38,216 nt of DNA from an uncultured Erysipelotrichaceae bacterium (lineage in GTDB: Bacteria; Bacillota_I; Bacilli_A; RF39; UBA660), in the NCBI GenBank assembly GCA_902801825.1, contig CADCJS010000009.1, forward strand, positions 1 through 38,216, written 5' to 3'. A program made the translations under genes and the position numbers. The notes under the pieces were generated by a model. It ran no database searches. It was not told where the DNA came from and worked only from the letters and a program-made list of their open reading frames with translations. Below are positions 24,101 through 33,173 of the stretch, piece after piece; within the stretch, counting starts at the first letter, position 1, and the number at the start of each line of letters is the position of its first letter.

Positions 24101-25734
24101 AAAAAATCATTTAAATTTAATTCACTATAATTGTGACTGAGTATATTTAGTTTAAAATGTAACATCACTTTATGAATGTTATTCTCTTCTTGTAATCTTT
24201 CAACATATATGGTATCTATTATACTTCCAAATATTCTAAATACTGATTCATCATCTTCTAAAATTACACTTTTTATTTTTTTATAAAAATTATCTATACT
24301 ATCCTTATAATCATCTTCTTTTGAAATTGATAAATAACTTTGCTTTTTCTTTTCTAACATAGATATTTCATTATTATATTTTTCTCGTACCTCATTATAC
24401 TCGTCTCCCTCAATTTCTTTTCTTGCTCTCATATTGATAAGTTCTGATCTAGCACTCTTAATATCTTCTATTTTTTTATCTATATCATTTATCTCTTTAG
24501 TATAATCTGTTTTTACTTTTGTTTCACTTATTAGATCATATATTTCTTTCATCATATCATTTTCTTTATCTAAAATATTATTTGCAACAATTTTGAATAT
24601 ATCTAATAGTTCTTCATAATGAATTATTGGAGTATTGCAACCATTTACTTTTTGCTTTCCATATTTTCTATAATTAGAACATCCCCAATACTTACTTTCG
24701 TAACCTGTTCGTTTGTTTTTATAACTTCCTTTTATAAATGTTGCACCATCATGATAACATTTAATTTTACCAGACAAAGCATATCTCATATCAGTTCTAG
24801 TGTGTGTTTTATGCTTAATAGAATTTTTATCTAATATTGCATTGCATTTATCCCATAATTCTTCTGATACAATCGGTGGACAAGTTTCATTATCTTTATA
24901 AACTATCCATTCATCAGGTTTAAACCTTATTCTTTTTCTTGAATGATAATCAACAGTAGTTTCTTTGTGAGCACAAAAGTATCCTTTATATTTCGGATTT
25001 CTTATTATTCTTCCTATAACAGTTCCTGCAAGTGCTTTATTAGTTTTACTTTTAATATTGTGTTCTTTATATAAGTAATGTCCTAATCTTCCTGTTCCCA
25101 TTTCGCCTTTTGAATATTCATTAAAAATTAATCTAATTAACTCTGCTTCTTCTTCAACTATTTCTAACTTACCTTTATTTTTTTTATATCCATAAAAATT
25201 ATCATTTCCAGGTACAACACCTTTTTCTATACTTCTCTTATAACCAAATCTAACTCTTTCTGATAGTTTTCTTATTTCATCTTGTGCAATACTTGACATG
25301 ATAGTTAAACGAAGTTCTGAATCTGAATCAAATGTATTGATATTATCATTTAAAAAATATACACCAACACCATAAGATAATAATTCTTGTGTGTATTGAA
25401 TACTATCAACAGTATTTCTTGAAAATCTTGATATTTCCTTTGTTAATATTAAATTAAACATTCCTTTTTTAGCATCATTTATCATTTTCAAAAAATTATC
25501 TCTTTTATTAACACTTGTTCCACTAATACCCTCATCTACATATCCAAAAACAAATATCCAATTTGTTTGTGATTTAATATAGTTTTCAAAATACATTACT
25601 TGATTTTCTAACGAGTTTAATTGTTCGTCTCTATCAGTTGATACACGAGCATAAAATGTTACACGAAGTGGTAAATCAATAAGTTTCTTACCTTGTGCTA
25701 AAACATTTCTAATTGAATACAAATTCAGTATCAT
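24076..25734 (-). CDS. Large serine recombinase (integrase of the dacF element)
   Basis: 552 residues. The N-terminal resolvase domain has RVTFYARVSTDRDEQ with the predicted catalytic Ser32, GYVDEGISGTSVNKRDNF, and EISRFSRNTVDSI. The recombinase domain follows (about 190-300), then a zinc-ribbon-like region with Cys near residues 335 and 365-385, and a long coiled coil (about 420-480) typical of attP/attB discrimination. It should catalyse integration into dacF and, with a directionality factor, excision. The final codons pass through the attP arm, and the stop TGA (24076-24078) lies in the recombination core. The start is ATG 25734 behind AAGGAGA. It is transcribed in the direction of dacF. 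Confidence 0.95.
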   Translation of the reverse strand: MILNLYSIRNVLAQGKKLIDLPLRVTFYARVSTDRDEQLNSLENQVMYFENYIKSQTNWIFVFGYVDEGISGTSVNKRDNFLKMINDAKKGMFNLILTKEISRFSRNTVDSIQYTQELLSYGVGVYFLNDNINTFDSDSELRLTIMSSIAQDEIRKLSERVRFGYKRSIEKGVVPGNDNFYGYKKNKGKLEIVEEEAELIRLIFNEYSKGEMGTGRLGHYLYKEHNIKSKTNKALAGTVIGRIIRNPKYKGYFCAHKETTVDYHSRKRIRFKPDEWIVYKDNETCPPIVSEELWDKCNAILDKNSIKHKTHTRTDMRYALSGKIKCYHDGATFIKGSYKNKRTGYESKYWGCSNYRKYGKQKVNGCNTPIIHYEELLDIFKIVANNILDKENDMMKEIYDLISETKVKTDYTKEINDIDKKIEDIKSARSELINMRARKEIEGDEYNEVREKYNNEISMLEKKKQSYLSISKEDDYKDSIDNFYKKIKSVILEDDESVFRIFGSIIDTIYVERLQEENNIHKVMLHFKLNILSHNYSELNLNDFLLLFSYSE

Positions 25735-25750
25735 CGTTTATTTCTCCTTT

Positions 25751-25951
25751 TTATATTGGAATCTTAACTATCATATTTGACATATCTTCATTTTTTTCAA
25801 ATTTACTATCTAATTTAATAATATCTTCATCTAACTTTTTAATAATGCAATTACATTGAGAAAAATCTATTACACCTTTTTTATAAAGTTCATTGATAAT
25901 TACCTTTTGCATTTCCTTTTTGGCAATATCAATGGAAGGATTATTATTCAA
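25751..25951 (-). CDS. Small SHOCT-like protein upstream of the recombinase
   Basis: 66 residues from a TTG at 25951 behind GAGGAGG. The central EMQKVIINELYKKGVIDFSQCNCIIKKL resembles SHOCT-like helical motifs often encoded next to serine recombinases of Bacillota elements. It ends 16 bases before the recombinase start and is surely co-transcribed. It is the best-placed candidate for a recombination directionality factor, but that is purely positional. Confidence 0.65.
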   Translation of the reverse strand: MNNNPSIDIAKKEMQKVIINELYKKGVIDFSQCNCIIKKLDEDIIKLDSKFEKNEDMSNMIVKIPI

Positions 25952-25988
25952 AGTTTCTCCTCCTCATTTAAACATATTTGAATAAATG

Positions 25989-26016
25989 AAAAAAAGAACT
26001 CAAATGTTGAGTTCTT
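25989..26016 (-). terminator. Terminator between cargo operon and recombinase genes
   Basis: AAGAACTCAA / TTGAGTTCTT followed by a T run on the minus strand. It would insulate the recombinase from cargo transcription. Confidence 0.75.
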
Positions 26017-26047
26017 AATAATTTTTTAAAAACGATGAAGACATAAT

Positions 26048-26102
26048 AATCCATAAAATGTCATAATTAAACATTAAGTTTTCAAATAACATTTTATGGA
26101 TT
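26048..26102. repeat. 14-bp inverted repeat
   Basis: AATCCATAAAATGT (26048-26061) is exactly inverted at 26089-26102 with a 27-base loop. There is no T tract, so it is not a simple terminator. It could be an RNA hairpin, an operator or remnant element ends. Confidence 0.7.
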
Positions 26103-26107
26103 TAATT

Positions 26108-26224
26108 CTAATTCTTATAATTTTTAATCATTTTAGCTATATCAAATCCACTAAACTTTGAATCAGTTGTTGCATTTGATTCTGAATTTGTTTTAAGTTT
26201 GTTCCACAATTTAGGACAAAACAT
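26108..26224 (-). CDS. 38-residue ORF with degenerate zinc-ribbon start
   Basis: ATG at 26222-26224 follows AAGGAAGGA at about 11 bases; TAG at 26108-26110. The start MFCPKLWNKLKTNS looks like MFCPKCGNKLKTNS, the usual beginning of zinc-ribbon proteins, with the second CxxC cysteine lost through what look like compensating indels. It may be a remnant of a zinc-ribbon gene or a real small protein. It follows the 191-residue membrane gene by 17 bases. Confidence 0.4.
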   Translation of the reverse strand: MFCPKLWNKLKTNSESNATTDSKFSGFDIAKMIKNYKN

Positions 26225-26241
26225 ATCTTATATATCCTTCC

Positions 26242-26817
26242 TTATTTATATTCAATTTTTCTCCTACAAAACTTGCAAGTACCTGTTTGTTCAGTAAGCA
26301 TATTATCTGAGCCACAATATGGACAATGAACAACATGAGTATTTTTTGCTTTTTCTCTTTTTTCTTGCATTTTCATATCGTTTTCTTTTCTTATTTCATA
26401 GTCTTTTTTCAAATCTTGTTCCATATAATTTCTTATTCCACTATTTACTTTATTACTTAATTTATTAAAGACATTTCTAAATATAAATGAAAGAATAAGA
26501 AATATAATACCAACAGTTACTAAAAATTTACTATAACTAAATAATTTAGTATAAATATCGGAGGTTATTATACTATTTAGATATGGAATTTCAACGTTAT
26601 CTAATTTTAACATTTTTATTATTGAATCAGTCAATTTTGGTATAAGGAGTAATATACCACAAACTAATAGTAAAGCAGGAGTTTTATAATACTTATTTCC
26701 ACGATATACATAGTATCTAAATAATATTAAACAAATACCTAAAAAAGGAATAAAGTATAAAACTATTAATACTACTGGTAAACTACATAATAATTTGAAA
26801 AACTTATTTTCACTCAT
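26242..26817 (-). CDS. Membrane protein with C-terminal zinc ribbon (191 aa)
   Basis: Three or four membrane segments (about 8-33, 47-65 and 93-113) are followed by a charged helix and a C-terminal zinc ribbon, HCPYCGSDNMLTEQTGTCKFC (residues about 163-184; two CxxC pairs). The family is not recognised beyond the ribbon. The ribbon faces the cytoplasm if the topology is as drawn and may bind another cargo protein. It shares the ribbon theme with the other genes of the element and follows a frameshifted short gene. Confidence 0.7.
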   Translation of the reverse strand: MSENKFFKLLCSLPVVLIVLYFIPFLGICLILFRYYVYRGNKYYKTPALLLVCGILLLIPKLTDSIIKMLKLDNVEIPYLNSIITSDIYTKLFSYSKFLVTVGIIFLILSFIFRNVFNKLSNKVNSGIRNYMEQDLKKDYEIRKENDMKMQEKREKAKNTHVVHCPYCGSDNMLTEQTGTCKFCRRKIEYK

Positions 26818-26835
26818 TTAATTCACATCCTTATT

Positions 26836-27014
26836 TTACTTATTATAATAAGCTAAATCATATTCCAGAGAAGGAGTAATTCTTACTGGCTCACCAGAAC
26901 TTGTGTAATGACTAATTGCTTTTGTAACACAAGTGTCTTTATTGCACTCTAAATTAACATATCTTTTTTCGCCTGTATAATTGTTATCATAGATACCATT
27001 TGTAAATTATTCAT
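26836..27014 (-). pseudogene. Short frameshifted gene in the element cargo (about 59 aa if repaired)
   Basis: ATG at 27012-27014 is well placed after AGAGGAG, but the frame closes early. From about 27006 a second frame gives a protein-like run (NGIYDNNYTGEKRYVNLEC ... EYDLAYYNK) to TAA at 26836-26838. Adding one T in the TTTAC region near 27005 joins them. It has two cysteines in CNKDTC. Either it is a recent pseudogene or there is a one-base sequence error. Unknown family. Confidence 0.5.
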
Positions 27015-27031
27015 ACTTTAATCTCCTCTAT

Positions 27032-27060
27032 AAAAAAGTAACTACAAGCAAAGTAGTTAC
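27032..27060 (-). terminator. Terminator after the cargo lipoprotein
   Basis: GTAACTAC - TTTGCTT - GTAGTTAC followed by six T residues on the minus strand, just past the stop at 27068. Confidence 0.8.
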
Positions 27061-27067
27061 CTTTTAT

Positions 27068-27751
27068 TTACTTTACTTCTGATGGTATTTCAATAGTACC
27101 TGCTGTATTAAAGTTTTTATAGTTTATTTCAACATATTCTTTAATTCCCATTATTTCTATTGAAAAATTCATTGTTTCAATATAATTTGAAGAATTGACA
27201 AATACTTCAATATCTATATCGTCACTTACAATTTTATTAAGATCAATATTAGAATCAGATTGAGCCATTGCTCCTGCTAATTTCTTACTATCAATCGTTC
27301 CAGTATAGTAAGTACCACCATTTTTAGATTCTTCAGTTAAATTAAATATATAATCACTTAAATTAATCCAAGTATTTGAAGTGGTACCATTTAACTTTGT
27401 TTTAGTCCATTTACCATTATTTTCATCATTACTATATATTGCTGAAACTTTTGTATAGTCCATTTGATTTGCATAATCTAAATATTCTTCTGTTTCAACA
27501 CCCATAGTAGAAGTATAACAATATGCAATTTTATTAACACTATCGTCTTTGCAATTCATATTTGTAGTTACATCAACAACACCTGTTTTAGTTGTTATTT
27601 TTACATCATAACTATAATTTTTTAAATTTTTTAACATTTGGTTTTTTGCTGCAACAATTTTACTATCAGTATTTATTGCATCATTTTTACCACAACCAGT
27701 AAGACATATTATAGTAAATGCAATAACGAATAAAAAACTTAATTTTTTCAT
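27068..27751 (-). CDS. Cargo lipoprotein (227 aa)
   Basis: Starts at ATG 27751 (GAGGTGA is the ribosome binding site; the in-frame GTG lies within it). The signal peptide has lipobox CLTGC. The mature part begins with a helix (KNQMLKNLKNYSYDVKI) followed by many beta strands, a LolA/LppX-like arrangement seen in other Bacillota lipoproteins. It would be anchored on the outer membrane face, complementing the membrane-bound zinc-ribbon proteins of the same operon. Lipid or precursor binding is only a fold-level guess. The terminator directly after suggests this is the normal end of the operon starting at the SPFH gene. Confidence 0.75.
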   Translation of the reverse strand: MKKLSFLFVIAFTIICLTGCGKNDAINTDSKIVAAKNQMLKNLKNYSYDVKITTKTGVVDVTTNMNCKDDSVNKIAYCYTSTMGVETEEYLDYANQMDYTKVSAIYSNDENNGKWTKTKLNGTTSNTWINLSDYIFNLTEESKNGGTYYTGTIDSKKLAGAMAQSDSNIDLNKIVSDDIDIEVFVNSSNYIETMNFSIEIMGIKEYVEINYKNFNTAGTIEIPSEVK

Positions 27752-27762
27752 ATTCACCTCTA

Positions 27763-28323
27763 TTAGAAATTATTTCCACACATAAAGCAAGTAGTTGCAC
27801 TTTGGTCAACTTTATTACCACATTTAGGACAATATTTAACATTTTGAGTTGTTTCATTATTCACAGGTTGTTGTTGATTATTCATAGGTTGTTCAGTTTG
27901 TACAGTTTTTTTATAAAAAATAACATGTCCAACTAAACCTACAACTCCAATCCATAATGCATAAAAACCTAACCCATGTTTTAAAAATTTACTTGCTACA
28001 TTTAAATGTGCAGTTAAATATACAACAAATGCGACAACTAATATTGTTGGCACAATAGCAAGTTTTGGACTTGCATTTTCAATTTTTTGACCTAAAGATG
28101 AATTAAACACTTGAGGTACATATTTTTGCAAATAATCTTTAAATATAAACATAGTATTAGCAATTATCAAAGCAACTATTACTTTACCTTCCCAATACTT
28201 CCATAATGAGATACTATAAGAATATCCTAATAAAGAAACCTTAAAGTATGGAGTAATTGTTCCAATAAATAAACAAATAATTCCAACAAGTGCTAATATT
28301 CTTTTATTTTTTATTGCTTCCAT
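27763..28323 (-). CDS. Four-helix membrane protein with C-terminal zinc ribbon (186 aa)
   Basis: Membrane segments at about 9-29, 42-61, 89-108 and 117-136, then a Gln/Asn-rich linker (MNNQQQPVNNETTQ) and a C-terminal zinc ribbon with CPKCG and CFMCG. The ribbon-plus-linker module also occurs, at the other end, in the 574-residue neighbour, suggesting a common partner or assembly signal. The family is otherwise unrecognised. Starts at ATG 28323, 15 bases after the WG-repeat gene ends. Confidence 0.75.
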   Translation of the reverse strand: MEAIKNKRILALVGIICLFIGTITPYFKVSLLGYSYSISLWKYWEGKVIVALIIANTMFIFKDYLQKYVPQVFNSSLGQKIENASPKLAIVPTILVVAFVVYLTAHLNVASKFLKHGLGFYALWIGVVGLVGHVIFYKKTVQTEQPMNNQQQPVNNETTQNVKYCPKCGNKVDQSATTCFMCGNNF

Positions 28324-28337
28324 TCTATATTTCCTTT

Positions 28338-30062
28338 CTATTTTGATTCATAAAACATTTTACCATTATAAGTATAATATTGATCATTTTCATCTGTTGA
28401 AACAATAATATAGTTTGTAGATAATAATGGAGAACTATCTAATGTCATTACTTCAGATTTTTTTTCTATATTGTAAACAATATATTTAGAATCTGATGTT
28501 GTTAATTTAGCATATTTTTTATTATTTATTTCAGTTATTTCAATATTTTTATAATTACAATCTAAAATGACATTACCTTTTTTATCAATTATACCTTTTA
28601 AATCATTTTTAGTTACAACATAGTAATCAGAATTTAAGGAAATGGCAGAGTAATCTTGACTAATCTTTTTACCTTTTGTATCTATCAAGTAGTAATTTTC
28701 TTTATCCTCACTAACTTTTGCTAATCCATTTTCATCAAATTCTTCAGCTCTTTTAAATGATTTTCCAAAAACTTTTTCGCCATTTGATTTATAGTATTCG
28801 TAAGTACCTGATTCAGTACCACAACTTCTACTATGATATGTTCCTAAAATAATCAAGCCATTTTTCATATAACCTGTTACTTTTAGAATTCTACATTCAA
28901 CATTTTTTACAACACTACCATTATCGTAAAAATCTACTACATTAAATGAGCCACTTTTTGCCATTGCATAAGTATTGTTATCGATATATGCCTTTCCTGT
29001 TGTATCAATACCTACATTTAGATTTGAATCTAATAAATATGTTTTAGAATCATTTTCACATACCAAATTTTCTTCAGAATAATAAACTTCTTCACATTTA
29101 TCAGTTAAATCATATAATTTACCATCTTTAATAAATTTATAGTATTTTTTATCTTGACTTTGAAACAAAGGTACACAAGAATTCATTGTTATTATTTTTC
29201 CATCTTCTTCTACATTATTTACACAATATTGCATATTTGAATCAAATGATACAATTTCTTTTCCAGTCATTGGATTTAGAATATAATTCTTATTATTATA
29301 AAAAACTGAAATATAACCATCTTCTTCAATTGGTAAAGGTTCATCTTCAACATTAGAATCTATTGGGAAACTAACCATCGCTTTTCCTTCATAATTTAGA
29401 ACTCTATATACTTTATTTTTTTTATCTTCTAATATTGAATATGTATCTGCACCTATAAAAGTATCCAAAACCATATCCTTTAAATCATATAATACTTTAC
29501 CTTCACCATTGATTAAATAGTAATGACCTTCTCCATGCACCTTATACATACCTGCAGCCTCAGTAATATAATTATATTTTCCAAAATCTACAGTCATTTT
29601 ACCATTAGCATTTATAATACCATAAGCATCATCTTTTTTAACTAATGCGGTTCCATTTACAAAATCACTTGTAGATGTAAATATAAAGTTTGTTAATTTT
29701 TTTCCATCTTCATTAAATAAAGCATACTTTTCATTACTGTCTTCTATAAAGAATGATGTTGAATAATTTATATCAAAATCATTACTTTGAACTTTATTTT
29801 TCTTAAAATATAAGAAAGCACCAACTCCTAAAGCAACTACAACTAATACTATTATTATTATTATTAATCCAATTTTACTTTTTGGTTTACTTCCATTTGA
29901 ACCACCGTTATAATTATTGTAAGTATTATTCATAGGTTGTTCACTCTGCATTGGTGCATTATTAGCATTATCGTTAACTTCGACATCTTTTAAATTAGTT
30001 TCACATTTTATACAGAAACTAGATCCATCAATATTATTTGCACCACAATTAGGACAAGTCAT
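28338..30062 (-). CDS. Zinc-ribbon, membrane-anchored WG-repeat protein (574 aa)
   Basis: Order: N-terminal zinc ribbon (CPNCG at 3-7, CIKC at 17-20), Asn-rich linker with MQSEQPMNNTYNN, one membrane segment (about 63-87), then about 480 extracellular residues. These carry WG/KWG-like repeats, e.g. DDAYGIINANGKMTVDFGKYNYI near residue 145 and LKGIIDKKGNVILDCNYKNI near 505, which usually build beta-propeller-like surfaces. Together with the SPFH and TFIIB-ribbon proteins it looks like a membrane-spanning sensor or binding component. Its start overlaps the stop of the 518-residue gene by one base (TAATG), so it is translationally coupled. The exact function is unknown. Confidence 0.8.
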   Translation of the reverse strand: MTCPNCGANNIDGSSFCIKCETNLKDVEVNDNANNAPMQSEQPMNNTYNNYNGGSNGSKPKSKIGLIIIIIVLVVVALGVGAFLYFKKNKVQSNDFDINYSTSFFIEDSNEKYALFNEDGKKLTNFIFTSTSDFVNGTALVKKDDAYGIINANGKMTVDFGKYNYITEAAGMYKVHGEGHYYLINGEGKVLYDLKDMVLDTFIGADTYSILEDKKNKVYRVLNYEGKAMVSFPIDSNVEDEPLPIEEDGYISVFYNNKNYILNPMTGKEIVSFDSNMQYCVNNVEEDGKIITMNSCVPLFQSQDKKYYKFIKDGKLYDLTDKCEEVYYSEENLVCENDSKTYLLDSNLNVGIDTTGKAYIDNNTYAMAKSGSFNVVDFYDNGSVVKNVECRILKVTGYMKNGLIILGTYHSRSCGTESGTYEYYKSNGEKVFGKSFKRAEEFDENGLAKVSEDKENYYLIDTKGKKISQDYSAISLNSDYYVVTKNDLKGIIDKKGNVILDCNYKNIEITEINNKKYAKLTTSDSKYIVYNIEKKSEVMTLDSSPLLSTNYIIVSTDENDQYYTYNGKMFYESK

Positions 30063-31618
30063 TATTGCTTACCTCCTTTTTTATCAATACTATCTTTTAT
30101 AAAACCTGCTAATGGACTACTATTTGTAACGGAGTTTATAACACTATTACCAATATTTTGACCAGATAGCGAATCAAAAACTTTACTTGATGCAGTTTGT
30201 CCATTAACTCTTTTATTATTTGCACCATTCATTGTTGCATTTGTAAGACCTTTTTTAGATTGAATAAAATTATCAACCTTTCTTAAATTAGACATATTTG
30301 TTTTAGTGTCTTTTTCATAAGTATGTCTTGCATTTGAATTACGATATCTTGTAAACATTATTATAAAATAGATAAATCCTGATAATAAGAATAACCAATT
30401 ATAATCAAAATCTACAAACATCATTGCTAATATACCTAAAACTTCAACTAAAGCCGAAATTCCAAACAATTTAGGCATGTGTATTGGTACACTTCCCATT
30501 GTTTCTTTTGTTCTAGCATTTACTGCAACATAGTGTAATACTTTCTTATCACCTTTTACTTGTTGATAACTATATAGCCAAACAGGTAAATATGCGGCTT
30601 GCCATTGTTGTCCTTTAACATCTAAATTTTCTGTTGACCATGCAACTCCACGATCGTAATTTTGTAATGTTTTGTTTGCAGCAAATCTAACAATATCTTT
30701 TGACTGAGTATCTACCAATCCTCTTAATTGTTCTATATTTGTATCTCTTCTTTCTGATGTATATCCTTTTAAATAATTAGCATTATACTTAACACAATTT
30801 TCTACATCAAAGGGCATAATAGCATTTATTATATTATTCGTTTGAGTAGATGAATTTGTGTTTAATCTTTCCGAATTAGATTCAACTGATAAACCATTTA
30901 TAGTTAAATCAAACTCTCTTTCAACATGGTATAAATCAGCATCATAATAGACTTGTTGATTATTACCACTACCACGATAATATTTTCTTGTTTGATGTTC
31001 ACCTTGACCAATTAAATTAGCATGAGCATTAACATCAACTAGCATATATGGAAAATATACACCCATTATATTATTAGTAGTAAATTCCTTTTTAAATTTA
31101 GGGTGTGCAAAAAATTTTCTCTTTCCTACAAATTTTTCTATTTCTAATTTAGCAGTATCTCGATTTATGTTGAAAGGCAATACAACATCGGGAATTGCAC
31201 CATTAGGAATTTGTTGATTAACTGACAATGTATTTCTACACCAGTGACAGCGTGCTTGAGAAGCAGAGGCAGTATCAATAACAACTTCTGCTCCGCAACT
31301 GCTACACTTAAATGTTAATACATCTTTTGTATCTGCTACAATGTCTTGAGCTCCTGATCCCATAACTTGTCCCTGTAATTGATTTATATCAGTTACCATA
31401 CCAGCAACTTTTTCAGGTTCAAATTCGTGGCGACAAAAATTACATCTTAATTTACCATTATTAGTATTTGTCGCAATATCAGTTGAGCCACATTTTGGAC
31501 ATTTATCTTGCCCATCTTTTGCTCCTACATCGGTTTTAACGATTGTAGGTCCATTACTTGGATTAGGATTACTGTTATTTGCAGGAGGAGTTATATTTGA
31601 ATTATAAACGTCTTGCAT
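30062..31618 (-). CDS. YdjG-like TFIIB-type zinc-ribbon membrane protein (518 aa)
   Basis: Two zinc ribbons lie near the N-terminus: CPKCG...CNFC (about 40-62) and CSSCG...CHWC (about 106-131). They are followed by a conserved soluble region (IPDVVLPFNINRDTAKLEIEKFV; YFPYMLVDV; GQQWQAAYLPVWLYSY) and a membrane hairpin near residues 378-415. The C-terminus is disordered. This is the architecture annotated as TFIIB-type zinc ribbon-containing protein, with Bacillus YdjG as relative. In Bacillus, YdjG/YdjH recruit the SPFH protein YdjI and PspA to the membrane. Here the SPFH gene is 4 bases upstream but no pspA is present. A membrane-stress or defence role is inferred. Confidence 0.85.
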   Translation of the reverse strand: MQDVYNSNITPPANNSNPNPSNGPTIVKTDVGAKDGQDKCPKCGSTDIATNTNNGKLRCNFCRHEFEPEKVAGMVTDINQLQGQVMGSGAQDIVADTKDVLTFKCSSCGAEVVIDTASASQARCHWCRNTLSVNQQIPNGAIPDVVLPFNINRDTAKLEIEKFVGKRKFFAHPKFKKEFTTNNIMGVYFPYMLVDVNAHANLIGQGEHQTRKYYRGSGNNQQVYYDADLYHVEREFDLTINGLSVESNSERLNTNSSTQTNNIINAIMPFDVENCVKYNANYLKGYTSERRDTNIEQLRGLVDTQSKDIVRFAANKTLQNYDRGVAWSTENLDVKGQQWQAAYLPVWLYSYQQVKGDKKVLHYVAVNARTKETMGSVPIHMPKLFGISALVEVLGILAMMFVDFDYNWLFLLSGFIYFIIMFTRYRNSNARHTYEKDTKTNMSNLRKVDNFIQSKKGLTNATMNGANNKRVNGQTASSKVFDSLSGQNIGNSVINSVTNSSPLAGFIKDSIDKKGGKQ

Positions 31619-31622
31619 TTTT

Positions 31623-32843
31623 TTATAACCCTAATAATTGTGCCTTTAATTTGTCATAATCTTCTTGTGAAATTGCTCCTTCATCTAATAATTTTTTAGC
31701 ATTTAATAATTTTTCAGTTGGATCTTCACTTGCAGGTGCTGCTTGAGCAGATGCTTGCTCTGGTTGTGCAGGTTGTTGTTGTGCAAATGCAGGTTGATAT
31801 GTTGATTGAGTATTAGGTTGTTGCATTGCGCCCATCATTCCGCCTGCAGCATTCATGCCCATTCCCATAAATGCCATACCAGTTCCGCCACCATTTTCGC
31901 CTGCAGCTTGCATACCACGAGCAGCAGCTTGTTGCATAAATGAGTTTCCTCTTGCACCTGATAAAGCATCGGCTTTTTTAACATCTTTCATCAATTCTTT
32001 AGTATCTTCATCATATTCGATAGCAAGAATTGCAGTTTTAACGATTTCAAGTCCTCTATCAGATTTCCATTGATATCCATCTTCAACGGCTTGAGATAGA
32101 CTTTGAGCAAATCCGATTTGGTCTCCTTGAATTTTTGACATACGATTTCCTTTTGATGGATCGTTTGTATAATTTGAGAATGCTGCAGATAGACTTCCAA
32201 CTACTTCATTAAATAATTGTGCTCCTGCATCATTATCCATATCAGCAAAATCAAATACAGGTGCTCCTGGTTGTAAATATTTTGCAGGAACAAAGTTTTT
32301 AACAAATAGTAATGGATCTACTATTTTTAAAGTATAAGTACCTCTTGTTACTGCTCCAACTTGTGTACCAAAGAAAGCGTCATCCCAATAAATTTCTGAT
32401 TGAGTACCAAATTTGTTATTTGGTATTTCTTTTAAATTAACATAAAATGCTAATTGTTGACTTCCTGGTTGTCCGCCAAATTTAACTTTTTCCCAAGTTG
32501 ATTTAATTGTTTGACCAAAAATTCCATCTCCTGCAAACATTGATTGAGAGTTTGGATCATCTGATCTAAATTCAAATCCTCCTGGTTCAGCGATGATACC
32601 TGTAATTTGACCATCTTGTAAAGTAATAAGTGCTGTTCCTTCAGGAACTACTATTTTACTTCCATTAGAAATAATATTTTCATTTCCCTTGTAGTTTTCT
32701 CCACGACCATTATTTTGTGATTGTGGAACTGCTTGAAATACTGCAGCAGTACCAGGAACATCTGATCTAGGAACATAAAAATCTTTCCATTGATCAGCAA
32801 AAGTTCCTCCTAATGCTCCAGTAAACGCTTTAATAAATCCCAT
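31623..32843 (-). CDS. YdjI-like SPFH protein with C-terminal SHOCT motif (406 aa)
   Basis: The N-terminus MGFIKAFTGALGGTFADQWKDFY and the region VVPEGTALITLQDGQITGIIAEPGGFEFR are characteristic of the SPFH/virion-core-like family to which Bacillus YdjI belongs. The SPFH domain spans about 50-290. A Gly/Met- then Ala/Gln-rich low-complexity linker follows (about 310-370), and a SHOCT motif closes the protein (KLLNAKKLLDEGAISQEDYDKLKAQLL). SPFH proteins oligomerise at membranes. It is the first gene of the cargo operon behind a very strong AAGGAGG site. The GC content and codon usage are somewhat richer than in the flanking chromosome, consistent with transfer. Confidence 0.88.
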   Translation of the reverse strand: MGFIKAFTGALGGTFADQWKDFYVPRSDVPGTAAVFQAVPQSQNNGRGENYKGNENIISNGSKIVVPEGTALITLQDGQITGIIAEPGGFEFRSDDPNSQSMFAGDGIFGQTIKSTWEKVKFGGQPGSQQLAFYVNLKEIPNNKFGTQSEIYWDDAFFGTQVGAVTRGTYTLKIVDPLLFVKNFVPAKYLQPGAPVFDFADMDNDAGAQLFNEVVGSLSAAFSNYTNDPSKGNRMSKIQGDQIGFAQSLSQAVEDGYQWKSDRGLEIVKTAILAIEYDEDTKELMKDVKKADALSGARGNSFMQQAAARGMQAAGENGGGTGMAFMGMGMNAAGGMMGAMQQPNTQSTYQPAFAQQQPAQPEQASAQAAPASEDPTEKLLNAKKLLDEGAISQEDYDKLKAQLLGL

Positions 32844-33144
32844 AAAACAACCTCCTTCTTGTACAATTTAATGCACACATTTTAAAATATATTAAAGACT
32901 TTTGAATAGTTATCAGTCAATAAATGAAGTATCTTGAAATTATTTTATCCGATGATGTAACCACTTATTGGCATAAATTGCAAGTCAATTATTTTCTCGA
33001 AGAAATACCAGTGAAGTATTGATGAATGACACTTAAAGTAGTTACAACATCACTATGTAAATCCTAGATAGATAAGAGTTAACAAAACATTTTAAAATAC
33101 AATAATCCTATAACTTCGACTATTTCTTACTCCTATTCTTAATA

Positions 33145-33173
33145 ATTATAGCATATTTTCGACAAATGTTGCA
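33145..33173 (-). promoter_or_regulatory. Putative promoter of the cargo operon
   Basis: The minus strand has TATAAT (33150-33145) with a weak -35 (TGCAAC, 33173-33168) at 17 bases. It overlaps the first TTGCACTA repeat. The leader to the SPFH start would be about 300 bases, so another promoter may exist closer to the gene. Confidence 0.4.

Noticed and set aside
24075-24110. dacF 3' part as an independent gene starting at 24110
   Set aside because: The apparent start and first codons come from the element, with no ribosome binding site or signal peptide; the product would lack the active-site serine.
31855-32200. ORFs of about 70 codons on either strand inside the SPFH gene
   Set aside because: Out-of-frame shadows of a clearly coding SPFH frame, with no start signals.
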